DNA of 5,567 bases. It comes from Atribacteria bacterium SCGC AAA255-N14 (lineage in GTDB: Bacteria > Atribacterota > JS1 > SB-45 > 34-128). The position numbers and the translations under genes were made by a program. The notes beneath the pieces are model-generated. The model had not been told where the DNA came from. It searched no databases and saw only the letters and a program-made list of their open reading frames with translations. The DNA lies in assembly GCA_000405345.1 (NCBI GenBank), contig ASPC01000079.1, positions 1-5,567 on the forward strand, in the 5' to 3' direction. Position 1 is the stretch's first letter, and the number at the start of each line of letters is the position of its first letter. Shown in pieces: positions 1-4,499 of this stretch.

Positions 1-2170
1 AAAAAACTTTTTCCGCTTCTTCTCTGGTATTTCCTTGTTGAATAGCTTTTTTAAGGAAATTATCTCTTTGTCTTTCCATTTCTACCGGTGAACGGGAGCT
101 GATGGCTCGACGAAAGAGGTCAGCCTCTCCCAGGCTAAGGCAGGCAAAAGCAGAAACTACCTGCATAACCTGTTCCTGATAAAGGATAACTCCATAAGTG
201 TCCTTTAAAATTGGTTTTAATTTGGGGTGTAGATAATCTATCTCTTCTTCTCCCCGTTTTCTTTTAAGATAATGTTCGGTCATCCCACTATCTAAGGGAC
301 CGGGTCGGTATAAAGATAAAGCAGCGATTACATCATTTAGATGGGAAGGGGAAAGCCTCCTTAGAAGAGAAGACATCCCCGAGCTTTCCAGTTGGAAGAC
401 TCCCAGAGTCTTGCCTTTTTGCAAGGCGGAGAAGGTGGTTTTATCATCAAGGGGAATCTTGTTAAGGTTGATATTTATATTTTCTTCTTTTAGCATTTCT
501 AAAGTCTTTTTAATTACAGTTAGGCTGCGGGAGCCCAGGATATCCATTTTTAATAAACCTAAATCTTTGATGGATTCTTTTTCGTATTGACTGACTATCT
601 CTCCCTGGTTAGTTAGTTCCAGAGGAACTACTTCTGAAAGCGGCCTATCTGAGATTATCATTGAGGAGGCGTGTACGGAAAGATGCCGGGGTATTCCTTC
701 TATATTTTGAGCAAAAGAGAATAGTGATTTAAGGGGTTCCTGGTCTTGAGGGAGTTTTTGCAGTTCAGGTAAATGTTTAAGAGAAGCTTTAATTACTCCG
801 GGCGAGGAGAATATAGGCATTAGTTTAGCGATTTTATTTATCTCCCGAGGAAGGAAGCCCAGTGCTCTCCCGGTGTCTCGAATGGCTGAGCGGGCGGCAT
901 AGGTGGAGATGGTACTGACATGGGTTACCCGATTATTCCCAAATTTCTTAAAGATATAAGAGATTACTTTCTCTCTCCCCAGCTGGCCGAAATCTATATC
1001 GATATCCGGAAGATCTATTCTTTCCGGGTTAAGAAATCTTTCAAAAAAGAGTTGGTATTTTAAAGGGTCTACTTCGGTTATATTAAGGAGATAAGAGACT
1101 AAACTACCGGATGAAGAACCTTTCCCCGGTCCTACCGGGATATTGTTTTGTTTAGCAAAGCGGACTATATCCCGAACGATTAGGAAATATCCGGCAAAAC
1201 CCATTTGATTGATTATTTTTAATTCATATTGCAGGCGCTTTATAACTTTCGATAAGGAAGCGGGGTAATATTTTTTAAGACCATCCAGGCAAAGTTTTTT
1301 TAAATAGTCCTGAGCAGAACAAGAAGAGGGCAGAGGATAAGCAGGGAGGTGGATTTTCCCTAAATTAAGTTCCAAGTTGCACTTTTCAGCAATTTCAATG
1401 GAGTTTTTGAGGGCTTGAGGCACCCGGAAAAATATTTTCTCCATCTCTGAGGGAGATTTAAAATAATATTCATCAGCTTCAAGTTTTTGATGATAGAATC
1501 TTTCTTTTGTTCCCAAATTGGCAATTTTATTTAATAGACGCTGAGAGGAGGCCTGACTTTTTTCCAGATAATGAACATTATTGGTTACTACCAGGGGGAT
1601 ATTTAGTCTTTTTCCTATTTCTATCAATTTAGAATTAATTTCTTTTTCTTTGCTAAGGCTATGAAAAGATAATTCTAAATAAAAGTTCTCTTTACCGAAT
1701 ATCTCTTGATACCAGCAGGCAACTTTTTCAGCTTGCTCAGCCTTCTTTTGTGAAATGAGAAGAGGTATTTCTCCTTTATCGCATCCGCTTAATCCGATGA
1801 TTCCCTTACTGTATTTGGCTAAAATATCTTTTTCTATGGCCGGGATAGAGCCGGGATTAGATAGATGAACTTGAGTGATAATCTGACAGAGGTTACTGTA
1901 TCCCTCCTTGTTTTTGGCTAAAAGAATAAAATGACAGTTTTGATTGGATTTTTGATTATTTTTTATCCGTATTTCACAGCCGATAATGGGTTTTATTCCT
2001 GCCTTTTTTGCTTTTTTATAGAATTGAATAGCTCCGTAGAGCCCATCATGGTCAGTTAAAGCCACCGCTTTCATCTTAAATTTAGCAGCTTGTTTAATTA
2101 GATCATCAATGCCGCAGAGCCCGTCTTGCATACTGTATTGAGAATGCACATGTAGATGCACCATTTCCAT
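1..2170 (-). CDS. dnaE: DNA polymerase III alpha subunit, DnaE family (C-terminus beyond the window)
   Basis: Family C replicative-type DNA polymerase that adds dNTPs to a primed template. The first 723 codons are visible without a stop; the rest lies left of base 1. The N-terminal PHP domain shows HLHVHS (residues 5-10), D16, TDHDG (39-43), GCE (64-66) and NVH (198-200). The palm shows GPGKGSSSGSL (347-357), the catalytic pair in LPDIDIDF (D389, D391) and the third aspartate in LLKMDILG (D543). Fingers motifs GVFQLESSGM (590-599), LYRPGPLDSGM (620-630) and TYGVILYQEQVMQ (658-670) are textbook DnaE. There is no inserted DEDD exonuclease, so it is not PolC. The start is ATG at 2170, with AGAAAGGA 9 nt upstream. 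Segments such as STYAARSAIRDTGRALG (422-438) and ILGSRSL (544-550) differ from the housekeeping consensus as I remember it and lean towards accessory or error-prone DnaE types. With the upstream LexA box this suggests an SOS polymerase, but a sole replicative DnaE is not excluded. Confidence 0.93.
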   Translation of the reverse strand, partial: MEMVHLHVHSQYSMQDGLCGIDDLIKQAAKFKMKAVALTDHDGLYGAIQFYKKAKKAGIKPIIGCEIRIKNNQKSNQNCHFILLAKNKEGYSNLCQIITQVHLSNPGSIPAIEKDILAKYSKGIIGLSGCDKGEIPLLISQKKAEQAEKVACWYQEIFGKENFYLELSFHSLSKEKEINSKLIEIGKRLNIPLVVTNNVHYLEKSQASSQRLLNKIANLGTKERFYHQKLEADEYYFKSPSEMEKIFFRVPQALKNSIEIAEKCNLELNLGKIHLPAYPLPSSCSAQDYLKKLCLDGLKKYYPASLSKVIKRLQYELKIINQMGFAGYFLIVRDIVRFAKQNNIPVGPGKGSSSGSLVSYLLNITEVDPLKYQLFFERFLNPERIDLPDIDIDFGQLGREKVISYIFKKFGNNRVTHVSTISTYAARSAIRDTGRALGFLPREINKIAKLMPIFSSPGVIKASLKHLPELQKLPQDQEPLKSLFSFAQNIEGIPRHLSVHASSMIISDRPLSEVVPLELTNQGEIVSQYEKESIKDLGLLKMDILGSRSLTVIKKTLEMLKEENININLNKIPLDDKTTFSALQKGKTLGVFQLESSGMSSLLRRLSPSHLNDVIAALSLYRPGPLDSGMTEHYLKRKRGEEEIDYLHPKLKPILKDTYGVILYQEQVMQVVSAFACLSLGEADLFRRAISSRSPVEMERQRDNFLKKAIQQGNTREEAEKVF

Positions 2171-2179
2171 TTTTTAAAA

Positions 2180-2187
2180 TCCTTTCT
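2180..2187 (-). promoter_or_regulatory. Ribosome binding site of the dnaE-like gene
   Basis: AGAAAGGA on the minus strand lies 9 nt before ATG 2170. It favours this start over the second in-frame ATG at 2164, although the PHP motif HLHVHS would fit either. Confidence 0.7.
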
Positions 2188-2196
2188 GACTAAATT

Positions 2197-2250
2197 AGCT
2201 AATTGACCGATTTGCCAATTCACCAATTCACCGATTGACCAATTGAATTA
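2197..2250. repeat. Degenerate 7-9 bp tandem repeat
   Basis: Successive units resemble AATTGACCG, ATTTGCC, AATTCACC, AATTCACCG, ATTGACC and AATTGAATTAG. The units alternate between TTGACC and TTCACC cores. The tract is non-coding and lies just upstream of the polymerase ribosome binding site, so it would be inside the transcribed leader if the distal promoter is used. Confidence 0.7.
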
Positions 2251-2266
2251 GTCGTTAGTAAATATC

Positions 2267-2287
2267 ATAGCGTATAGCGTATAGTAT
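2267..2287. repeat. 7-bp tandem repeat, three units
   Basis: Two exact copies of ATAGCGT (2267-2273 and 2274-2280) are followed by a degenerate copy, ATAGTAT (2281-2287). A minus-strand TATAAT (2286-2291) overlaps the end, but I see no convincing -35 in front of it. Confidence 0.7.
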
Positions 2288-2322
2288 TATAATAAAAATT
2301 CTCTATTTATTTTAGATTTTTT

Positions 2323-2346
2323 GTAGGGGTCGGATTTATCCGACCC
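2323..2346. repeat. Palindromic intergenic repeat, GTAGGGG type
   Basis: GTAGGGG leads into an inverted repeat, GGGTCGGAT (2327-2335) and ATCCGACCC (2338-2346), with perfect 9-bp arms and a 2-nt loop. It is GC-rich in an AT-rich setting. It could fold in RNA from either strand, but no T-tract follows, so I do not call it a terminator. Confidence 0.75.
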
Positions 2347-2351
2347 GAAAC

Positions 2352-2428
2352 GGGTTCGATGTCTACCTGTGCGTGTACCTGTCTACCGTGCCGGCACAGG
2401 CAGGCGCACGCAGACAGGAATCGAACCC
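2352..2428. repeat. Long imperfect hairpin with GGGTTCGAT outer arms
   Basis: Outer arms GGGTTCGAT (2352-2360) and ATCGAACCC (2420-2428) are exact inverted copies. Inside, CCTGT, GCGTG and CCTG blocks on the left are mirrored on the right with small gaps, converging on the perfect palindrome GTGCCGGCAC (2388-2397). The whole forms one cruciform-capable element of about 77 bp. The arms look like a tRNA T-loop, but no tRNA can be built around them. Confidence 0.75.
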
Positions 2429-2443
2429 CTATCTTAGGAAATA

Positions 2444-2462
2444 GACAGGCGAGACGCCTGTC
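2444..2462. repeat. Short palindrome GACAGGCG/CGCCTGTC
   Basis: Perfect 8-bp arms, GACAGGCG (2444-2451) and CGCCTGTC (2455-2462), flank the loop AGA and are followed by CTACCTCTTTT on the plus strand. This makes it a poor candidate for a plus-strand terminator. It is more likely one member of the repeat cluster. Confidence 0.65.
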
Positions 2463-2475
2463 CTACCTCTTTTAT

Positions 2476-2502
2476 GTCATTCCCGCGGAAGCGGGAATCC
2501 AG
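2476..2502. repeat. GTCATTCCCGC...GCGGGAATCCAG dispersed repeat
   Basis: Arms ATTCCCGC (2479-2486) and GCGGGAAT (2491-2498) surround the loop GGAA. This matches a well-known dispersed repeat found in many bacterial genomes, and its core ATTCCC-N8-GGGAAT is the same as that of neisserial dRS3. Translated in one frame it gives the familiar spurious peptide VIPAEAGIQ, so an open frame crossing it is not evidence of a gene. Confidence 0.85.
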
Positions 2503-2524
2503 AATTCGGATTGGAATATTGAAG

Positions 2525-2545
2525 GCATATGCAATACGCCCCTAC
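2525..2545. repeat. Degenerate palindrome ending in CCCCTAC
   Basis: Read on the minus strand this is GTAGGGGCGTATTGC followed by ATATGCC. It is an imperfect inverted repeat of the GTAGGGG type, in the opposite orientation to the element at 2323. The two therefore bracket the whole cluster (2323-2545) with inverted GTAGGGG ends. Confidence 0.55.
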
Positions 2546-2572
2546 TTCTTTTTTAAAACTTGAAACTTGCAA

Positions 2573-2601
2573 CCTGTATTTAAAACGTATGTTTGTTTCA
2601 A
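2573..2601 (-). promoter_or_regulatory. Putative SOS promoter for the dnaE-like gene
   Basis: The minus strand has TTGAAA (2596-2601) as -35, a 17-nt spacer (2579-2595) and a weak -10, TACAGG (2573-2578). The LexA core begins 1 nt after the -35, against 2 nt in the lexA promoter. That shared layout is the main support, since the -10 matches the consensus at only three positions. The implied leader would be about 400 nt and would include the palindrome cluster. Confidence 0.45.
2583..2594 (-). promoter_or_regulatory. LexA operator (SOS box) upstream of the dnaE-like gene
   Basis: AAAC-GTAT-GTTT is the exact 12-bp core of the box in the lexA promoter and fits the Gram-positive pattern GAAC-N4-GTTC in relaxed form. 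It lies between the DUF72 stop codon and the polymerase gene, about 410 bp before the polymerase start. LexA bound here would cover the spacer of the predicted promoter. Confidence 0.65.
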
Positions 2602-2629
2602 GGGGCAAAAAAATATAAGCAATTTCTCT

Positions 2630-3460
2630 TTAATCCCGTCCCTTTTTTTCTTTCTCTTTCTCTTTCTCTTTAATTTCTCCGGCTTTTATTTCTTCTTTAA
2701 GGAGCTTGATCAACATCAGGGCATTTTTAACGGCCTTACCTTTGTAATGATTATTCATAAAAATATACTGGTCGGTGGTTTTTTCGGCAATCTTTTTTAT
2801 TTTAGGTATCCATTCTTTTAATTCTTCTTCGGTATATAGATAATCGTATCTTTGATAGGCTTTTTCGTGTTCCCACCAATTAGCTTTGTTGCGGCCATGA
2901 AATCTAACATAACCCAGATTAGAAGTAGTTTCAGCTATGGGCGGGATTAAACCTTTGAGTTGGGGTTGGTCTACACAACAAAAACCTATGTCGTTGTTTT
3001 TTAAAATCCTAAATATTTCGTTATTTATCCAGTAAGAATTTCTAAATTCTACCACCAGGGGGATATCCTCCATTCTTTCTTTGAAGCGGAGAAGGTAATC
3101 CCGATTGGAGGGAGTATTATAAAAAGAATAGGGGAACTGAGCTAACACACAGGCAAATTTACCCACTTCCAGCAAGGGTTTTATAGATTCTTTAAAATCT
3201 TTAAAAATAGTGGGATTTTCTTCCCGGCTGTGAGTCATTTCTTGATTGGCTTTTACTGCAAACTTAAAATCAGCAGGGACCTTTTGCTGTAAATAATAAA
3301 AGGATGCCGGATGAGGTATGCGGTAATAGGTAGAATTAATTTCAGAAACCTTAAACTTTTGGGCATATAGTTTAAGCATCTCTTTTTTATTAGTATTTTC
3401 GGGATAAAAGGTTCCTATCCAATCTTCATAACTATAACCAGAAGTACCGATATATAACAT
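2630..3460 (-). CDS. DUF72 (YecE-like) TIM-barrel protein
   Basis: A 276-residue member of the DUF72/YecE family (PF01904), whose biochemical activity is not established. Family landmarks in order: IGTSGYSYEDW (4-14), FYP (18-20), EINSTYYRIP (40-49), FAVKANQEMTH (67-77), LAQFPYSF (106-113), VEFRNSYW (137-144), VDQPQL (163-168), YVRFHGRN (184-191) and YIFMNNHYKGKAVKNA (232-247). The domain is full length. The tail after about residue 255 is a charged KEKEKEKEKK run (264-273) encoded by a hexamer repeat, and looks dispensable. There is no signal peptide, so it should be cytoplasmic. The ATG lies 5 nt after the lexA stop. GGAGG (3476-3480), inside the end of lexA, can serve as ribosome binding site with a long spacing of 15 nt. 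Co-transcription with lexA implies SOS control. I recall a computational comparison of a Thermotoga homologue suggesting endonuclease IV-like DNA binding; a repair role here is inference. Confidence 0.93.
   Translation of the reverse strand: MLYIGTSGYSYEDWIGTFYPENTNKKEMLKLYAQKFKVSEINSTYYRIPHPASFYYLQQKVPADFKFAVKANQEMTHSREENPTIFKDFKESIKPLLEVGKFACVLAQFPYSFYNTPSNRDYLLRFKERMEDIPLVVEFRNSYWINNEIFRILKNNDIGFCCVDQPQLKGLIPPIAETTSNLGYVRFHGRNKANWWEHEKAYQRYDYLYTEEELKEWIPKIKKIAEKTTDQYIFMNNHYKGKAVKNALMLIKLLKEEIKAGEIKEKEKEKEKKGRD
2650..2671. repeat. Hexanucleotide repeat inside the DUF72 3' end
   Basis: The plus strand has three exact CTTTCT units and a partial fourth (CTTT), preceded by a T-run (2643-2649). 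On the coding strand this is (AGAAAG)n and gives the Lys-Glu tail. Slippage by whole units would stay in frame, so it would change tail length only. Slippage in the adjoining homopolymer would alter the last residues. Confidence 0.8.
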
Positions 3461-3465
3461 ATTTA

Positions 3466-4077
3466 CTATTTTTTTCCTCCGTTAAATCGTCTTAAAATTC
3501 CGATAACCTTACCCAGGATAATCGCATCTTTGGTCTTTATGGGTTTATAAAGAGGGTTGGAAGGCTGCAGGGTAATCTGATTATCTTTTTTATATAATCT
3601 TTTTACTGTAACTTCTTCCTGATTTAGGAGAGCGATGACAATATCTCCGTTGTCAGCATCCTGCTGGGGATTAATCATGACATAATCTCCATCAAGGATA
3701 TGGTCTCCGATCATACTATCGCCTTCAACTTTTACCATAAAGCTTTCTTCACTGCCAGAAAGTTGCTCCGGTATAGGTATAACTTCGGTGATATCTTTTA
3801 ATGCCCACATGGGTTTTCCTGCAGCTACGCTCCCCACCACAGGCACTTTCCTGGTTTGGGGTATAATTCTAATGGCTCGGGATCTCTCCTTCTCCCGATG
3901 GATATAACCCTTCTTCTCCAGGATGGTAAGATATTTATGGGCAGTAGCAGAGGAAGTTACTCCCACAGCTTTGCAGATTTCCCGAACAGTGGGCGGATAA
4001 CCGTTTTCTCTGATATTTTTTTGAATCAACTCAAGAGTTTTTTTATGATTTGGGTCAAGGGAATCTTTTTTAAACAT
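3466..4077 (-). CDS. lexA: LexA repressor, SOS regulator
   Basis: Transcriptional repressor of the SOS regulon that cleaves itself when RecA is activated on single-stranded DNA. At 203 residues it has the usual LexA length. The N-terminal winged helix-turn-helix covers residues 10-70: LELIQKNIRENGYPPTVREI (15-34) is the family signature, and the recognition helix lies around TSSATAHKYLTILEKKGYI (41-59). The cleavage site is Ala86-Gly87 in SVAAGKP. The S24 peptidase domain has the catalytic Ser121 in GDSMI and Lys159 in VTVKRLY, so the protein should be self-cleaving. The ATG at 4077 is preceded by AAGGAG (4085-4090), 7 nt away. The promoter carries a LexA operator in its spacer, which indicates autorepression. 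The next gene starts 5 nt after the stop. Confidence 0.97.
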   Translation of the reverse strand: MFKKDSLDPNHKKTLELIQKNIRENGYPPTVREICKAVGVTSSATAHKYLTILEKKGYIHREKERSRAIRIIPQTRKVPVVGSVAAGKPMWALKDITEVIPIPEQLSGSEESFMVKVEGDSMIGDHILDGDYVMINPQQDADNGDIVIALLNQEEVTVKRLYKKDNQITLQPSNPLYKPIKTKDAIILGKVIGILRRFNGGKK

Positions 4078-4084
4078 GTTTAGT

Positions 4085-4090
4085 CTCCTT
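4085..4090 (-). promoter_or_regulatory. Ribosome binding site of lexA
   Basis: AAGGAG on the minus strand lies 7 nt before the ATG at 4077. The spacing is ideal and fixes the start codon. Confidence 0.8.
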
Positions 4091-4153
4091 TAAAAAATTT
4101 AAGTAATAATTTGCTATAATTATTCTATTAACACAATTTATTATCTTATATAT

Positions 4154-4183
4154 ATTATAAAATAAACGTATGTTTATTGTCAA
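4154..4183 (-). promoter_or_regulatory. lexA promoter
   Basis: The minus strand has a consensus -35, TTGACA (4178-4183), an 18-nt spacer (4160-4177) and a consensus -10, TATAAT (4154-4159). Transcription would begin near 4147, giving a leader of about 70 nt. Both hexamers are perfect sigma-70 matches, consistent with a strong promoter held down by LexA. Confidence 0.88.
4161..4178. promoter_or_regulatory. LexA operator in the lexA promoter
   Basis: AATAAAC (4161-4167), spacer GTAT, then GTTTATT (4172-4178) form a perfect 7-bp inverted repeat with a 4-bp spacer. The core resembles the Gram-positive SOS box (GAAC-N4-GTTC) with the outer G/C replaced by A/T. It fills almost the entire -35 to -10 spacer, so bound LexA would exclude RNA polymerase. 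Confidence 0.85.
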
Positions 4184-4240
4184 GTTTTTTTATTAAAATT
4201 TTTAGTCGGGTTTCGGAATTTAAATTCTTGACAATTATAG

Positions 4241-4263
4241 ATACGTATGATAGGTTTATCATA
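4241..4263. promoter_or_regulatory. Operator-like inverted repeat, possible degenerate LexA box
   Basis: TATGATA (4246-4252), spacer GGTT, then TATCATA (4257-4263) is a perfect 7-4-7 inverted repeat, the same geometry as the lexA operator. Overlapping it, ATACGTATGATA (4241-4252) matches 9 of 12 bases of the LexA core. A TTGACA (4228-4233) precedes it on the plus strand, but the hexamer 17 nt later, TAGGTT, is a poor -10. The regulator is unknown. Confidence 0.35.
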
Positions 4264-4288
4264 TTCTGTCTTTTCTTTCTCTTTCTTA

Positions 4289-4305
4289 ACTCGATACTCG
4301 ATACT
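4289..4305. repeat. 7-bp tandem repeat CGATACT
   Basis: Two exact CGATACT units (4292-4298 and 4299-4305) are preceded by the partial unit ACT. It is non-coding, and resembles in scale the ATAGCGT repeat upstream of the polymerase gene. Confidence 0.6.
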
Positions 4306-4362
4306 TTCTTATTAGTTAGTGTAAGCTTTAGTGGAGCAGTTAGAGTGTGGAGTAACTAGATT
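4306..4362. other. Intergenic stretch with no recognised feature
   Basis: This rounds out the 4078-4499 divergent intergenic region. I see no gene, RNA or strong structure here, only a duplicated GTGGAG. Open frames crossing the region begin at weak codons without ribosome binding sites and encode low-complexity hydrophobic sequence. Confidence 0.5.
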
Positions 4363-4390
4363 TTGAAATTTTAATGTTGTATTGTATACT
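4363..4390 (+). promoter_or_regulatory. Putative promoter of the thioredoxin-CcdA gene
   Basis: TTGAAA (4363-4368), a 16-nt spacer and TATACT (4385-4390) each match the sigma-70 consensus at five of six positions. The leader would be about 100 nt. A second TATACT (4434-4439) has only a poor -35, TTGCTA, at 15 nt. In DNA this AT-rich such matches arise by chance, so confidence is moderate. Confidence 0.42.
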
Positions 4391-4499
4391 ATAGTTTATG
4401 ATTTGAAAAAAATTGCTAATGATTGAAATGATTTATACTAAAATATAAAATATTACTAATTATTCTGATTAATATGATTGAAGGGAAAAATTATATATA

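Larger units (their letters stand above)
2559..2602. repeat. Inverted repeat CTTGAAAC/GTTTCAAG around a LexA box
   Basis: Exact 8-bp arms, CTTGAAAC (2559-2566) and GTTTCAAG (2595-2602), are separated by 28 nt that contain the LexA core. On the minus strand the distal arm is followed by TTTTAAAAAAG, so a weak terminator for the lexA-DUF72 transcript is possible. The stem is AT-rich with a large loop, so this is uncertain. Confidence 0.4.

Noticed and set aside
2286..2314. Proximal dnaE promoter using TATAAT at 2286-2291
   Set aside because: The hexamer 17 nt upstream (TAAAAT) is a poor -35. An isolated TATAAT is expected by chance in this composition.
2405..2445. tRNA 3' half (minus strand GGGGTTCGATTCC resembles a T-arm)
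   Set aside because: The T-stem pairs poorly (only about four of five, with a G-G clash), and no acceptor, anticodon or D arm can be placed. The motif is the arm of a larger palindrome.
2323..2545. CRISPR array
   Set aside because: The repeats are different palindromes, not a constant repeat separated by uniform unique spacers, and no cas gene is visible.
2359..2556. 65-codon open frame on the plus strand
   Set aside because: It consists of translated palindromic repeats, including the familiar VIPAEAGIQ peptide, and has no ribosome binding site.
2567..2821. Hydrophobic 84-codon open frame on the plus strand
   Set aside because: It is largely antisense to the well-supported DUF72 gene. Its Phe/Leu richness reflects the complement of Lys/Glu codons.
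3856..4083. 75-codon open frame on the plus strand
   Set aside because: It is antisense to the conserved LexA DNA-binding domain and has no recognisable motif.
4177..4359. 60-codon open frame on the plus strand in the lexA upstream region
   Set aside because: It starts at TTG inside the lexA promoter without a ribosome binding site and encodes low-complexity hydrophobic sequence.
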